Below, in pieces: positions 41,564 through 51,959 of a stretch of DNA of 64,000 nt. Within the stretch, counting starts at the first letter, position 1. Each line of letters starts with the position of its first letter. A program made the position numbers and the translations under genes. The DNA lies in the NCBI RefSeq assembly GCF_013364155.1, contig NZ_CP054916.1:3592501-3656500 (forward strand). The letters are read 5' to 3'. The notes below the pieces were generated by a model. It did not search any database. It was not told the origin of the DNA and was given only the letters and a program-made list of their open reading frames with translations. The stretch is from Streptomyces sp. NA02950 (GTDB taxonomy: Bacteria; Actinomycetota; Actinomycetes; Streptomycetales; Streptomycetaceae).

Positions 41564-42445
41564 ATGACCACCGCAGCCACCACCACCCCCACCGCCGTCC
41601 CGTTCCGCTTCTTCGACGCGCGGGTGGTGCGCACCCGTGTCCTCGGGCCCTCCATGGCCCGGATCACCTTCGGCGGCACATGTCTCAAGGACTTCGCCAC
41701 CGGAGGCCGGGACCAGCGCTTCAAGCTGTTCCTGCCGCATCCGGGCCAGCCCGCGCCCGTCGTGCCCACCGAGCACGGCGAGGACTGGTTCACCGCCTGG
41801 CGGGCCATGGACCCCGGCGTCCGCGGGGTCATGCGCTCGTACACCGTGCGCGAGCAGCGCCGTGAACCCGACGAGATCGACGTGGACTTCGCCCTCCACG
41901 AGGACGGCGGTCCGGCCGCACGCTGGGCCGCCCGTGCCGAGACCGGCGACCGGGTCACCCTCCTCGGCCCCACCGAGGCCGACAACGCGGGAGTCGACTT
42001 CCGTCCGCCGCCCGGCACCGACTGGGTCCTCCTCACCGCCGACGAGACGGCGCTGCCCGCCGTCGCCGGAAGCCTCCAGTGGCTCCCCGCGGGCACCACC
42101 GCCAAGGTGTGGATCGAGGTCCAGCACTCCGAGGACATCCAGCACCTGCCCACCGCGGCCGACGCCGAGATCACCTGGCTGGTCCGGGACGGCGCCGCCC
42201 CCGGCGCCCCGCGCCACGCCCTCGTCCTGGACGCGCTGCGCGCCGCGGAGCTGCCCCGGGGCACCCCGTACGCCTGGATCGCGGGCGAGGCAGCGACGGT
42301 GCGCGAGGTGCGCCGCCATCTGGTCCGCGAGCGCGGCTACGACCGCAAGGCCGTGACCTTCACCGGCTACTGGCGCCTGGGTGCCTGTGAGGAACAGCTC
42401 GTCGAGGAAGCCGTGTCTGGCACCGGCCCCGCGCAAGACGACTGA
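41564..42445 (+). CDS. desF: Siderophore-interacting protein / ferric-siderophore reductase DesF
   Basis: A 293-residue FAD-binding protein of the SIP (ViuB/YqjH) family that reduces Fe(III) in imported siderophores to release Fe(II). RSYTVREQRREPDEIDVDFALHEDGGPAARWAARAETGDRVTLLGP is the FAD-binding region (RSYTVR motif); DWVLLTADETALPAVAGSLQWLP and WIAGEAATVREVRRHLVRERGYDRKAVTFTGYWRLG complete the NADPH-binding half. It lies 48 bases after desE and should be co-transcribed from the same iron box. Confidence 0.92.
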   Translation: MTTAATTTPTAVPFRFFDARVVRTRVLGPSMARITFGGTCLKDFATGGRDQRFKLFLPHPGQPAPVVPTEHGEDWFTAWRAMDPGVRGVMRSYTVREQRREPDEIDVDFALHEDGGPAARWAARAETGDRVTLLGPTEADNAGVDFRPPPGTDWVLLTADETALPAVAGSLQWLPAGTTAKVWIEVQHSEDIQHLPTAADAEITWLVRDGAAPGAPRHALVLDALRAAELPRGTPYAWIAGEAATVREVRRHLVRERGYDRKAVTFTGYWRLGACEEQLVEEAVSGTGPAQDD

Positions 42446-42481
42446 CCTCCGCACTCCCCTCCGCCCCTATCCCCACATCCA

Positions 42482-42536
<55 letters not shown>

Positions 42537-42600
42537 AGAACGCGTTCCCCATACCGATCACCACTGGCCGACGGACGGCTGACCGGCGGTGCGCTCCGGC

Positions 42601-42627
42601 GTGCCCCGGCTCCGGCGGCCGGGGCAC
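42601..42627 (+). terminator. Hairpin upstream of desA
   Basis: GTGCCCCGG (42601-42609) pairs with CCGGGGCAC (42619-42627) around a 9-base loop, 58 bases before the desA start. It could attenuate read-through from desEF. Confidence 0.5.
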
Positions 42628-42684
42628 CCGCACGCCCACCCGCGGACGCACCCCCCACCCGCTCACCTCCAGAAGGGACAGACC

Positions 42685-44268
42685 GTGAGTTTCCTCGCGC
42701 AGACCGCTGAGGACCCGTCGCCGGAGTCGATACCCGGGGCGGCGGATGGCAGGGCCCACCTCTTCAACGACCGTACGGCCGAGCGCTACCGGCGCTCCGT
42801 GACCGACGGCGTCGGCCTGGTGGCCTCCACCGTCGCCCGCACCGACCGCCCGTTCACCGGTGTCACCCCCGCCGAACTGGCCCCCGAGATCTCCGGCATC
42901 GACCTGGAACGCCCGCTGGGCGACGCGGGCGCGGCGCTCGAGGAGCTGAAAAGCGTCTACCTCAAGGACGCCGTCTACTTCCACCACCCGCGCTACCTCG
43001 CCCACCTCAACTGCCCGGTGGTGATCCCGGCGCTGCTCGGCGAGGCGGTCCTGTCCGCCGTCAACTCCTCGCTGGACACCTGGGACCAGAGCGCGGGCGG
43101 CACCCTGATCGAACGTCGTCTGATCGACTGGACCGCCGAGCGCATCGGCCTGGGCGATGCCGCGGACGGCATCTTCACCAGCGGCGGCACCCAGTCCAAC
43201 CTCCAGGCGATGCTGCTCGCCCGCGACGAGGCGTGCAAGCTGGTGGAGAAGGAGGCGGCGGCGACCGGATCCGGTGAGATCCCGCCCAAGTCCGCGATCC
43301 TGCCGCGGCTGCGCATCCTCACCTCCGAGGCCGGCCACTTCTCCATCCAGAAGGCCGCCGCCGTCCTCGGGCTCGGCTACGAGGCCGTCATCCCCGTCCC
43401 GTGTGACCAGGACCGGCGGATGCGCACCGTCGCCCTCGCCCGCGAACTGGCCCGCTGCCGCCGCGAGAACCAGGTCGTCATGGCCGTCGTCGCCACCGCC
43501 GGGACCACCGACTTCGGCTCCATCGACCCGCTGCCCGAGATCGCCGGACTGTGCGCCCGGTACGGCACCTGGCTGCACGTGGACGCCGCCTACGGCTGCG
43601 GCCTGCTGGCCTCCACCACCCGCCGCCATCTGCTGCATGGCATCGAGCGCGCCGACTCGGTCACCGTGGACTACCACAAGTCCTTCTTCCAGCCGGTGAG
43701 TTCCAGTGCGGTCTTGGTCCGCGACCGCAGCACGCTCAGCCACGCCACGTACCACGCGGACTACCTCAACCCCGAACGCAGCGCCAAGAAGCTGATCCCC
43801 AACCAGGTCGACAAGTCCATCCAGACCACCCGCCGCTTCGACGCGCTCAAGCTGTGGCTGACCCTGCGCATCATGGGCGCCGACGCCGTCGGGGCGCTCT
43901 TCGACGAGGTGGTGGACCGGGCCGCCGAGGGCTGGAGCCTGCTGGACACCGATCCGCGCTACGAGGTCGTCACCCGGCCCCAGCTGTCCACGCTGGTGTT
44001 CCGCTACGTCCCGCCCACCGGTGAGGACCGCGACCCCGTCCTCGTCGACCGGGCCAATCTGCACGCCCGCGAGGCCCTGGCCGCCTCCGGCGAGGCCGTG
44101 GTGGCGGGCACCGTCGTCGACGGCCGCCACTACCTGAAGTTCACGCTGCTCAACCCGGAGACCTCGCTGAGCGACATCGCGTTCGTCCTCGACCTCCTCG
44201 CCGAGCACGCCGGTCAGTACCTGGCCCTCCACATCGAGCCCGAACTCAGCCACTCCCGCGCCAGCTGA
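42685..44268 (+). CDS. desA: Lysine decarboxylase DesA (cadaverine for desferrioxamine)
   Basis: A 527-residue PLP enzyme of the group II decarboxylase family that makes cadaverine from lysine, the first step of desferrioxamine synthesis. [20 protein letters not shown] is the cofactor-phosphate region, [19 protein letters not shown] and [13 protein letters not shown] carry the PLP-binding Asp, and [23 protein letters not shown] holds the Schiff-base Lys (HK). The GTG start at 42685 has AGAAGGGA upstream. desB follows 34 bases later. Confidence 0.95.
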   Translation: MSFLAQTAEDPSPESIPGAADGRAHLFNDRTAERYRRSVTDGVGLVASTVARTDRPFTGVTPAELAPEISGIDLERPLGDAGAALEELKSVYLKDAVYFHHPRYLAHLNCPVVIPALLGEAVLSAVNSSLDTWDQSAGGTLIERRLIDWTAERIGLGDAADGIFTSGGTQSNLQAMLLARDEACKLVEKEAAATGSGEIPPKSAILPRLRILTSEAGHFSIQKAAAVLGLGYEAVIPVPCDQDRRMRTVALARELARCRRENQVVMAVVATAGTTDFGSIDPLPEIAGLCARYGTWLHVDAAYGCGLLASTTRRHLLHGIERADSVTVDYHKSFFQPVSSSAVLVRDRSTLSHATYHADYLNPERSAKKLIPNQVDKSIQTTRRFDALKLWLTLRIMGADAVGALFDEVVDRAAEGWSLLDTDPRYEVVTRPQLSTLVFRYVPPTGEDRDPVLVDRANLHAREALAASGEAVVAGTVVDGRHYLKFTLLNPETSLSDIAFVLDLLAEHAGQYLALHIEPELSHSRAS

Positions 44269-44302
44269 GCCGCTGACCGCCGATCCCCCCTCGGAGACCC
44301 CC

Positions 44303-45610
44303 GTGTCCACCCCTGACACCCATGACTTCATCGCGGTCGGACTGGGCCCCTACAACCTGGGCCTCGCCTGCCTCACCGAGCCGATCGACGAACTCGACGG
44401 CCTGTTCCTGGAGAGCAAGCCCGACTTCGACTGGCACCCGGGCATGCTGCTCGACGGCGTCACCCTCCAGACCCCCTTCCTGGCCGACCTGGTCACCCTC
44501 GCCGACCCCACCTCCCCGTACTCCTTCCTCAACTACCTGAAGGAGTCCGGGCGGATGTACTCCTTCTACATCCGCGAGATCTTCTATCCGCTGCGCGCCG
44601 AGTACGTCGCCTACTGCCGCTGGGCCGCCGCCAGACTCACCAGCGTCCGCTTCGGCCACGAGGTGACCCGCGTCGAGTACGACGAGACCGACGGCCGCTA
44701 CACGGTGCACGCCGTCCACACCGCCACCGGCGAGACCACCGCGCACCGCGCCCGCCACCTCGTCCTGGGCACCGGCACCCCGCCGTACATCCCCGACGCC
44801 TGCCGGGACCTGGGCGGCGACCTGCTGCACAACGCGCAGTACCTGGAGCACAAGGAAGCCCTCCAGGCCAAGGAGTCCATCACCGTCGTGGGCAGCGGCC
44901 AGAGCGCGGCCGAGATCTACCAGGACCTGCTGGCCGACATCGACACCCACGGTTACCGGCTCAACTGGATCACCCGCTCCCCGCGGTTCTTCCCCCTGGA
45001 GTACACCAAGATCACGCTGGAGATGACCTCGCCGGAGTACGTGGACTACTTCCACGCACTGCCCGAGGACACCCGCTACCGGCTGGAGTCCGAGCAGAAG
45101 GGCCTGTTCAAGGGCATCGACGCGGACCTCATCAACGCCATCTACGACCTGCTGTACCAGAAGAGCGTGAGCGGCCCGGTGCCCACCCGGCTGCTGACCA
45201 ACACCGCGCTCGACAACGCCTCGTACGACGGGTCCACCGGGACGTACACCCTCGGGCTGCACCACACCGAGCAGGGCCGGGAGTTCTCCCTCAGCACCCA
45301 GGGGCTGGTGCTCGCCACCGGCTACCGCTACCAGGTGCCCGCCTTCCTGGAGCCGGTGCGGGACCGCATCCGCTGGGACGGCCACGGCCGCTTCGACGTC
45401 GCCCGCAACTACAGCATCGACACCACCGGGCGCGGCATCTTCCTCCAGAACGGTGCCACCCACGCCCACAGCCTCACCTCCCCCGACCTGGGCATGGGCC
45501 CCTACCGCAACTCGTGGATCATCCGCGAGCTGCTGGGCCGCGAGCACTACCCGGTCGAGAAGTCCATCGCGTTCCAGGAGTTCGGCGCACCGGAAGGAGC
45601 CGTGTCATGA
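44303..45610 (+). CDS. desB: Cadaverine/lysine N-monooxygenase DesB
   Basis: A 435-residue FAD/NADPH-dependent N-hydroxylase that converts cadaverine to N-hydroxycadaverine. [21 protein letters not shown] is the variant FAD-binding motif of the lysine/ornithine N-monooxygenase family. [20 protein letters not shown] is the NADPH motif, and [16 protein letters not shown] with a C-terminal NPHTHGLT-like [17 protein letters not shown] completes it. Its stop overlaps the desC start (ATGA at 45607-45610). Confidence 0.95.
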   Translation: MSTPDTHDFIAVGLGPYNLGLACLTEPIDELDGLFLESKPDFDWHPGMLLDGVTLQTPFLADLVTLADPTSPYSFLNYLKESGRMYSFYIREIFYPLRAEYVAYCRWAAARLTSVRFGHEVTRVEYDETDGRYTVHAVHTATGETTAHRARHLVLGTGTPPYIPDACRDLGGDLLHNAQYLEHKEALQAKESITVVGSGQSAAEIYQDLLADIDTHGYRLNWITRSPRFFPLEYTKITLEMTSPEYVDYFHALPEDTRYRLESEQKGLFKGIDADLINAIYDLLYQKSVSGPVPTRLLTNTALDNASYDGSTGTYTLGLHHTEQGREFSLSTQGLVLATGYRYQVPAFLEPVRDRIRWDGHGRFDVARNYSIDTTGRGIFLQNGATHAHSLTSPDLGMGPYRNSWIIRELLGREHYPVEKSIAFQEFGAPEGAVS

Positions 45611-46251
45611 CCCTCTTCACCCGTACCGACGACCGGCTGGGCGCCTTCGCGCTGCGGCCGCTGGACCCCGCGGCCGACGCGGCGCCGCTGCACGGCTGGG
45701 TGACCCACCCCAAGGCGTCCTTCTGGATGATGCAGGACGCCGATCTCGCCGAGGTCGAGCGGGAGTACCGGCGGATCCACGAACACCCGCACCACGACGC
45801 GTTCATCGGGCTGCACGAGGGCCGTCCCGCCTTCCTCGCCGAGCGCTACGACCCGGCCCAGGTGGAGCTGGTGGGGCTGTACGAACCCCAGGAGGGCGAT
45901 GTCGGCATGCACTTCCTGTGCGCGCCGACCCGGACCCCGCTGCACGGGTTCACCCTCGCCGTCATCACGACGGTGATGGAGTTCTGCTTCGCCGACCCGG
46001 CCGTGCGGCGCGTCGTGGTCGAGCCCGATGTCCGCAACACGGCGGTGCACGCGCTCAACGCGGCCGTCGGCTTCGAGGCCGTCGAGAAGATCGCCAAACC
46101 GGAGAAGGACGCCTTGCTGAGCGTGTGCACACGCCAGCGGTTCGAGGCCGCGCGTGCGGCGGGTGCCGCCGAAAGCACGTGCACCTCTCGCCCCGCCGAG
46201 GATCCCGCCGGGGCCGCCGGACCCCGTACCGCCCAAGGAGTGACCCGATGA
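45607..46251 (+). CDS. desC: N-hydroxycadaverine acyltransferase DesC
   Basis: A 214-residue GNAT-fold acyltransferase of the IucB/RhbD type that acetylates or succinylates N-hydroxycadaverine. [41 protein letters not shown] is the N-terminal siderophore-acyltransferase signature; [48 protein letters not shown] the acyl-CoA-binding core. The C-terminal 40 residues are low-complexity. It is translationally coupled on both sides (ATGA with desB, ATGA with desD). Confidence 0.94.
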   Translation: MTLFTRTDDRLGAFALRPLDPAADAAPLHGWVTHPKASFWMMQDADLAEVEREYRRIHEHPHHDAFIGLHEGRPAFLAERYDPAQVELVGLYEPQEGDVGMHFLCAPTRTPLHGFTLAVITTVMEFCFADPAVRRVVVEPDVRNTAVHALNAAVGFEAVEKIAKPEKDALLSVCTRQRFEAARAAGAAESTCTSRPAEDPAGAAGPRTAQGVTR

Positions 46252-48035
46252 GCCCCCGCGACGCCGTCTCCCACCTCACCCCCGACCTGTGGGAACGGGC
46301 GGGACGCCTGCTCATCCGCAAGGCGCTCGCCGAGTTCAGCCATGAGCGGCTGCTGACGCCCGTGCTCGAGGACGACGGGCGCTACGCCGTAGCGAGCGAC
46401 AACGGCGCCTCGACCTACCGTTTCGCCGCCCGCGTGCTGTCCCTGGACCACTGGCTGGTCGACGCCGACAGCATCACCCGCCACGGCCGCGACGGCGCCG
46501 AACTCCCCCTCGACGCACTCGACTTCTTCATCGAGCTGCGCTCCACGCTGGGTCTGAGCGAGGAGATCCTGCCGGTCTACCTGGAGGAGATCAGCTCCAC
46601 CCTGTCCGGCTCCGCCTACAAACTGGCCGCCGAGCCGGTGGACGCCGCCCAGCTCGCCAAGTCCGGCTTCCAGGAGATCGAGACAGGGATGACCGAGGGT
46701 CACCCCTGCTTCGTCGCCAACAACGGCCGACTCGGCTTCGGCGTCCACGAATACCTCTCGTACGCCCCGGAGACCGCGAGCCCGGTCCGGCTGATCTGGC
46801 TCGCCGCCCACCGCGACCGCTCCACCTTCACCGCCTGCGCCGACCTCGACTACGACGGGCTGATCCGCTCCGAGCTGGGCGAGGAGACCCTCACCCGCTT
46901 CGAAGACACCATGACCGGCCTCGGCCTGGACCTGGCCGACTACCACCTGCTGCCGGTGCACCCCTGGCAGTGGTGGAACAAACTGTCGGTCTCCTTCGCC
47001 GCCGAGGTCGCCCGGCAGCACCTGGTCTGCCTCGGCCCCGGTGAGGACGACTACTACGCCCAGCAGTCGATCCGCACCTTCTTCAACACCAGCGACCCGT
47101 CCAAGCACTATGTGAAGACCGCCCTGTCGGTCCTCAACATGGGCTTCATGCGGGGCCTGTCCGCCGCCTACATGGAGGCCACCCCGGCCATCAACGACTG
47201 GCTGGCGGGCGTCATCGAGGCCGACGACGTCTTCCGGGCGGCGCGCTTCTCGATCATCCGGGAGCGGGCGGCCATCGGCTACCACCACCGGCAGTACGAG
47301 GCCGCCACCAACCGCTACTCCCCCTACCGCAAGATGCTCGCCGCCCTGTGGCGCGAGAGCCCCGTCCCGTCGCTCGAACCCGGCCAGCGACTGGCCACCA
47401 TGGCCTCCCTGCTGCACACCGACACCGACGGCAACTCCTTCGTCAGCGCCCTGATCGAGGAGTCCGGCCGCACCCCGGCCGAGTGGCTGCGCCGCTACCT
47501 GGACGCGTACCTCACCCCGGTGCTGCACAGCTTCTACGCCTACGACCTCGTCTTCATGCCGCACGGCGAGAACGCCATCCTCGTCGTCGAGGACGGCACG
47601 GTACGGCGCGTCATCTTCAAGGACATCGCCGAGGAGATCGCGGTCATGGACCCGTCCGCGGTGCTGCCACCGGCCGTCGAGCGCATCCGCGCGGACGTCC
47701 CCGAGGACATGAAGCTGCTGTCGATCTTCACCGATGTCTTCGACTGCTTCCTGCGCTTCCTCAACGGGATCCTGGTCAACGACGGTCTGCTGACGGAGGA
47801 CGCCTTCTGGCGCACGGTCGCCGACTGCGTCACCGCCTACCAGGAGTCCGCCCCGCAACTGGCGGACAAATTCGCCCAGTACGACATGTTCGCCGAGGAC
47901 TTCGCGCTGTCCTGCCTCAACCGTCTCCAGCTGCGCAACAACCGGGAGATGGTGGACCTCCAGGACCCGGCCGGAGCCCTCCAGCTGATCGGCACCCTGC
48001 GCAACCCGATCGCGCGCTTCCGCCCGGAGGGCTGA
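46248..48035 (+). CDS. desD: NIS siderophore synthetase DesD
   Basis: A 595-residue NRPS-independent siderophore synthetase of the IucA/IucC type that joins and cyclises N-succinyl-hydroxycadaverine units with ATP to give desferrioxamines. EGHPCFVANNGRLGFGVHEYLSYAPE and LLPVHPWQWWNKLSVSFA are the ATP/carboxylate-binding signatures; SIRTFFNTSDPSKHYVKTALSVLNMGFMRGLS and FMPHGENAILVVEDGTVRRVIFKDIAEEI (catalytic HGEN region) are intact. It ends the des operon, followed by strong hairpins. Confidence 0.96.
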   Translation: MSPRDAVSHLTPDLWERAGRLLIRKALAEFSHERLLTPVLEDDGRYAVASDNGASTYRFAARVLSLDHWLVDADSITRHGRDGAELPLDALDFFIELRSTLGLSEEILPVYLEEISSTLSGSAYKLAAEPVDAAQLAKSGFQEIETGMTEGHPCFVANNGRLGFGVHEYLSYAPETASPVRLIWLAAHRDRSTFTACADLDYDGLIRSELGEETLTRFEDTMTGLGLDLADYHLLPVHPWQWWNKLSVSFAAEVARQHLVCLGPGEDDYYAQQSIRTFFNTSDPSKHYVKTALSVLNMGFMRGLSAAYMEATPAINDWLAGVIEADDVFRAARFSIIRERAAIGYHHRQYEAATNRYSPYRKMLAALWRESPVPSLEPGQRLATMASLLHTDTDGNSFVSALIEESGRTPAEWLRRYLDAYLTPVLHSFYAYDLVFMPHGENAILVVEDGTVRRVIFKDIAEEIAVMDPSAVLPPAVERIRADVPEDMKLLSIFTDVFDCFLRFLNGILVNDGLLTEDAFWRTVADCVTAYQESAPQLADKFAQYDMFAEDFALSCLNRLQLRNNREMVDLQDPAGALQLIGTLRNPIARFRPEG

Positions 48036-48091
48036 GCGGAGGCCTGTCCCGGGACCGGTCCCGGACCCGTGGCGGGACGATGACACCGTCG

Positions 48092-48137
48092 CCCCGGCAC
48101 GGGGAGGACCCCCTTCGGGGGCGGCGGCGTGCCGGGG
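48092..48137 (+). terminator. des operon terminator
   Basis: CCCCGGCAC (48092-48100) pairs with GTGCCGGGG (48129-48137), enclosing a second hairpin CCCCC-TTC-GGGGG (48109-48121); 57 bases after the desD stop. Confidence 0.65.
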
Positions 48138-48207
48138 AACGACGCCCAGCGGGGGGTTGGCCGACCCCCGGACCAGCATGGGGGCCGGTCCGGGGGCACG
48201 GGGCGGG

Positions 48208-48235
48208 GGCTTGAGGGGTACGGTCCCCTCAAGCC
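48208..48235. terminator. Perfect 11-bp hairpin between desD and convergent gene
   Basis: GGCTTGAGGGG (48208-48218) and complement 48225-48235 around TACGGT. It is followed by several degenerate CCCAAGCC/CCCTCCAGGGC copies up to the end of the leftward gene. The 267 bases 48036-48302 hold no gene. Confidence 0.7.
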
Positions 48236-48302
48236 TCCGGGCCCAAGCCCCGGAGCCCAAGCCGACGAGCCCAACCCCTCCAGGGCCCAAACCCTCCAGG
48301 GC

Positions 48303-49070
48303 TCAAGCCCCCGTGGCTCGAGCCCCCGGGAAAACCGCCGTCCGCAGGACGGACCGCACCTGGCCGAGCGCGGTGGCGGAGGGCCGGTGGAGACAGGCGG
48401 AGGCGACCACCAGCTCGTCGCCCGCGCGCCCCGCGCCCTCCTCCACCGCGCGCCAGCCCGTCAGCTCACGCGTACCGCCCGCCGCCCGGCAGGACTTCCC
48501 CAGTCCGGTGGCCATGAGCAGGGCTCCGGCACCACCCCCCTCGCCCACATGCCCACGCTGCAACCGGAAGACGATCAGGCCCTCCCCGGCCCGGAGCGCC
48601 GACCGGCCCAGGCAGTACCGCTGAACGTCCGGGCACGACACCGAGGCCGACGACGACGCCGACGACACCGTCGTCGGTCGGCTACCGGCCAGGCCCACCG
48701 GATCCCGCCCCGGCCGCGCGGGCACCGCCCGCCCGCTCCAGCCGTCCGGCAGCCGGACCGTCATCCCCGCCAGCGCCGGGAAGCGGAACGAGCCGGTGGC
48801 CGCCGAGCGCGGAGCGGTGTCCGGCCGGTGCGCAGCCCCGCCCCCGCCCCCGCCCCCGTCGCGGGCCGGGGCCACCACGTTGATCACCATCAACGCGGCA
48901 ACCGCTCCTCCGGCCAGCCCGGCCGCCCGCCGCCGTCGCTGCCGCAGCACCCGCTGCCGCACCTGCCCCAGCCGGTCGGCGGGCGGGCCCGGCCGCGGTA
49001 CGGCCCGTTCGAGAAGCTCCCTCAGTTCCCGCTCGTAGCGCGTCGGATCCTCACCACCCACGCCCGTCAC
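48303..49070 (-). CDS. Membrane-anchored protein coupled to SigE-type sigma factor
   Basis: A 255-residue protein starting at a GTG that overlaps the sigma-factor stop (GTGA at 49067-49070). The cytosolic N-terminus (PTRYERELRELLERAVPRPGPPADRLGQVRQRVLRQRRRRA) precedes one transmembrane helix (AAGLAGGAVAALMVINVVAPA), a Gly-rich linker (GGGGGGG) and an external domain with four or more Cys. The topology and coupling suggest an anti-sigma or sigma-associated sensor, but no zinc-binding anti-sigma motif (HxxxCxxC) is visible, so this is inference. Confidence 0.72.
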   Translation of the reverse strand: MTGVGGEDPTRYERELRELLERAVPRPGPPADRLGQVRQRVLRQRRRRAAGLAGGAVAALMVINVVAPARDGGGGGGGAAHRPDTAPRSAATGSFRFPALAGMTVRLPDGWSGRAVPARPGRDPVGLAGSRPTTVSSASSSASVSCPDVQRYCLGRSALRAGEGLIVFRLQRGHVGEGGGAGALLMATGLGKSCRAAGGTRELTGWRAVEEGAGRAGDELVVASACLHRPSATALGQVRSVLRTAVFPGARATGA

Positions 49071-49624
49071 CACCCTCCGCCTTCCACCGGTTCGGTCCGC
49101 GGCAACGACCTCTGCAAGGTGCGTAACGCCTTCGACGCCTGGCTCTTGACCGTCCCGGCGCTGCACCCCAGCACCTCGGCGGTGTCCTCGACGGTCAGGT
49201 CCTCGAAGTAGCGCAGCACCACCACCGCCCGCTGCCGCACCGGCAGCCGCCGTACCGCCGCGGCCAGCGACTGCTCCAGATCGACGCCCTCGAAGGGGTC
49301 CGGCACGGCCGTCACGTCCGGCAGCTCGTCATGCGGCACCTCCCCGCGCCAGCGCCGCCGCCACCAGGACGCATGCGTGTTGACCAGGGCCTTGCGGACG
49401 TACGCCTCCGGGTTGTCGGCCGCGATCCCCCGCCACTTCGGCCAGACCTTCGCCAGCACGGTCTGGAGCAGATCCTCGGCCAGATGGGCGTCCCCGGTCA
49501 GCAGCCACGCGACGCGCAGCAGCCGCGGTCCGCGCGCCGCGACGAACTCCTCGAAGCCCGGTGTCGCAGCGCCCACCGTGGTCTCCTCGCCCTCGTGCCC
49601 GTCCGCACCGCCCGTCTCCCCCAT
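49067..49624 (-). CDS. SigE-family (ECF-like) RNA polymerase sigma factor
   Basis: A 185-residue sigma factor of the SigE family found in Streptomyces. Region 2 is FEEFVAARGPRLLRVAWLLTGDAHLAEDLLQTVLAKVWPKWRGI. Region 4 is LAAAVRRLPVRQRAVVVLRYFEDLTVEDTAEVLGCSAGTVKSQASKALRTLQ with a clear helix-turn-helix. The ATG at 49624 is chosen because upstream in-frame sequence is Pro/Gly-rich and not conserved-looking; no strong ribosome site is visible. The coupled downstream membrane gene is its probable partner. Confidence 0.9.
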   Translation of the reverse strand: MGETGGADGHEGEETTVGAATPGFEEFVAARGPRLLRVAWLLTGDAHLAEDLLQTVLAKVWPKWRGIAADNPEAYVRKALVNTHASWWRRRWRGEVPHDELPDVTAVPDPFEGVDLEQSLAAAVRRLPVRQRAVVVLRYFEDLTVEDTAEVLGCSAGTVKSQASKALRTLQRSLPRTEPVEGGGW

Positions 49625-49715
49625 GGTGAACGGCGCGGGGCACAAATCGGGTGGCCCCGGGCCGGGTGTCCCCCGACCGGCGGTCAAGAACACCCGGCGT
49701 ACGAGATCGAGGGGG

Positions 49716-50393
49716 TCAGCTCGCTCCCTCGTCCCACGCCTGGCGTTCGGCCGCCGCGAGCCAGCCGAGATACCACTCGGCGAAGGTCACCCGTTCCACG
49801 CCCGGCCGCCGCACGGGGAGCACCCCTTCACCGACGGCTTGGACGTCGTCCCAGACGGTGCCGCGCTCGGGCCCGGTCACGGCGAGGAGGGTGTAGTACG
49901 CACAGCCCCGTTCACTGATGTAGAGGGCACCGTCGGTGAGTTCGTCGCGGAGTTCGTCGTCCCGCCGGTCCCAGGCGCGGAAGGCCCGCAGATACGCCTC
50001 GTCGTCGGCGTACGCGTCCCGGCGCGGCTCGGCGTCCTCGTGGGCGTCGAGGAGCTCCATCACGGCGGCTGGCCGGAAGACCCGCCGCAGATGACCGGAC
50101 CCCGATGCGGTCCCCTCCCCGTCCGGCAACCTCAACGGAAACAGCCCGTAGTCGGGCCCGGCCCCGGATCCGCCGACCTCCAGCAGAAAGCCGCGGTACT
50201 CCTCGGGGAGTGTGGTGCCCCACACCCGCTCGGCGGCCAGCAGATCGGCATCGGCGAGGGGCGGCCGCAGTTCGAAGCCGTGCCCGGACTTCCCCCACGA
50301 CGCCCCGAAGACCTTCGACGCCCCCGGCGCCGCCCGCAGCGCGAGCACCCGCTCGCGCACCCCCGTCCATGTTCCGCTCACCCTTCCGCTCAT
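49716..50393 (-). CDS. SMI1/KNR4 (SUKH)-family protein
   Basis: A 225-residue protein. FELRPPLADADLLAAERVWGTTLPEEYRGFLLEVGGSGAGPDYGLFPL is the SUKH-domain signature (LP..Y..FL...NG type). Downstream parts include RGCAYYTLLAVTGPERGTVWDDVQAVGEGVLPV and a C-terminal TFAEWYLGWLAAAERQ. In bacteria SUKH proteins often act as immunity proteins against polymorphic toxins, but no toxin gene is adjacent, so the role here is open. Confidence 0.82.
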   Translation of the reverse strand: MSGRVSGTWTGVRERVLALRAAPGASKVFGASWGKSGHGFELRPPLADADLLAAERVWGTTLPEEYRGFLLEVGGSGAGPDYGLFPLRLPDGEGTASGSGHLRRVFRPAAVMELLDAHEDAEPRRDAYADDEAYLRAFRAWDRRDDELRDELTDGALYISERGCAYYTLLAVTGPERGTVWDDVQAVGEGVLPVRRPGVERVTFAEWYLGWLAAAERQAWDEGAS

Positions 50394-50499
50394 GGAAGGG
50401 GACCGTATCGCCGCACATCGCGCCCGGTCCGATGATTTTCCGCGGCGGCGCGGGTCCTACCCACACCGGCACCCGCGAGCCACCCGAGAAGGAGACCCG

Positions 50500-51651
50500 A
50501 TGTCCACCCTTCGCGCCCTCCTCCAGTCCCACGTCGACGACGGACCGCTGCCGGGGGCGGTGGCCCTGGTGGCCCGCGGCGACGGGGTCGAGGTGGCGGC
50601 CGTCGGTTCCACGGACCTGGAGGGCAGCACCCCGATGGCCCGGGACTCGATCTTCCGGATCGCCTCGATGACCAAACCGATCGTGGCGGCCGCGGTGATG
50701 ACTCTGGTCGACGAGGGCCGGATCGCACTGGACGACCCGGTCGCGCCATGGCTCCCGGAACTGGCCTTCCCGACGGTGGTCCGCACCCCCTCCAGCCCGG
50801 TCGACGACGTGGTCCCCGCCACCCGGCCGATCACCGTGGCCGACCTGCTCACCTCCCGCGCGGGCCTCGGCTTCCCCGCCGACTTCTCCCTCCCCGCCCT
50901 CGCCCCGCTCTTCAGCGAACTGCGGCAGGGCCCGCCCCAGCCCCAGCACGTCGCGCCCCCGGACGCCTGGATGGCGGCCCTCTCCCGTATCCCCCTGCTG
51001 CACCAGCCCGGCGACGCCTGGCTGTACAACATCTCCTCCGACATCCAGGGCGTCCTGATCTCCCGCGTCGCGGACCGCCCCCTCCCCGAGTTCCTGGCGG
51101 AACGCCTCTTCGAGCCCCTCGGCATGACCGACACCGGCTTCGCGGTCCCGCCCCCCGAGCTGGACCGTTTCACCAGCTACTACGGCCCCGGCCAGTCCGG
51201 CACCCCGGAACTCCTGGACGCCCCCGACGGCCAGTGGAGCACCCTCCCCGCCTTCCCGTCCGGCGCCGGGGGCCTCGTCTCCACCGCCGACGACTGGCTG
51301 GCCTTCGCCCGTATGCTCCTCGCCGACGGCACCACCCCCGACGGCCACCGCCTGCTCTCCCCCGCCTCGGTCGCCCGGATGACCACCGACCACCTCACCC
51401 CGGCCCAGCGCGCGGCCGGCGCCCTCTTCCTGGAGGGCCAGGGCTGGGGCTACGGCGGCTCGGTCGACATCACCCCCACCGACCCCTGGAACGTCCCCGG
51501 CCGCTACGGCTGGATCGGCGGCACCGGCACGGCGGGCCACCTCACCCCCTCCAGCGGCGCGGTCACGATCCTCCTCACCCAGCTCCAGATGTCCGGCCCC
51601 ACCCCACCCCCACTGATGCGCGCCTTCTGGCACCACACCGCCGCCCCCTGA
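50500..51651 (+). CDS. Serine hydrolase, beta-lactamase/class C PBP-like
   Basis: A 383-residue hydrolase of the beta-lactamase/EstB/AmpC superfamily. The nucleophile Ser is in RIASMTKPIV (SxxK) and YNIS supplies the catalytic Tyr (YxN). GRYGWIGGTGTAGHLTPSSGAV is the third motif (HxG/KTG equivalent, here GTG with a following Tyr-Gly). No signal peptide is seen, so it is probably cytosolic and an esterase or peptidase rather than an antibiotic-resistance enzyme. The start at 50500 has GAAGGAGA upstream. Confidence 0.88.
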   Translation: MSTLRALLQSHVDDGPLPGAVALVARGDGVEVAAVGSTDLEGSTPMARDSIFRIASMTKPIVAAAVMTLVDEGRIALDDPVAPWLPELAFPTVVRTPSSPVDDVVPATRPITVADLLTSRAGLGFPADFSLPALAPLFSELRQGPPQPQHVAPPDAWMAALSRIPLLHQPGDAWLYNISSDIQGVLISRVADRPLPEFLAERLFEPLGMTDTGFAVPPPELDRFTSYYGPGQSGTPELLDAPDGQWSTLPAFPSGAGGLVSTADDWLAFARMLLADGTTPDGHRLLSPASVARMTTDHLTPAQRAAGALFLEGQGWGYGGSVDITPTDPWNVPGRYGWIGGTGTAGHLTPSSGAVTILLTQLQMSGPTPPPLMRAFWHHTAAP

Positions 51652-51959
51652 CCCCGTCCCCAAACCCCCGGGGCCTCCGGATCACCACCCGCTACACTGT
51701 CTTGCGGCGGCACGGCCCTCACCGGCCACCCTGCCGCCAGACCGTCGGGCCTCCGTGGGCCTTGCGGATAATTGCGACGCCACAGGTCAGGGCTTTATCG
51801 CAGTGAGGTCCCGAAACGCCTCTCCCTCGAATCGGGAACGGATGAGGCATCTTCGCAGGTCAGCTCTATAGCTCCGTGTGGCTGGCTGCGCAGCCTCTCC
51901 TGGCTTTCACGCTGAGGGTGGCGCTGAGGGGACTCTGAGTCGAGCGGGGTCTGTATGCG
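51652..51959. other. Junction region without gene; tRNA-promoter-like remnant
   Basis: No convincing coding frame. TACACT at 51693-51698 in a CCCGCTACACTGTC context and GCCTCCGT at 51749-51756 resemble the promoter and first 8 bases of a Streptomyces tRNA-Arg gene, but the rest of a tRNA is absent. From about here base composition falls toward the right, suggesting an island edge. Confidence 0.35.
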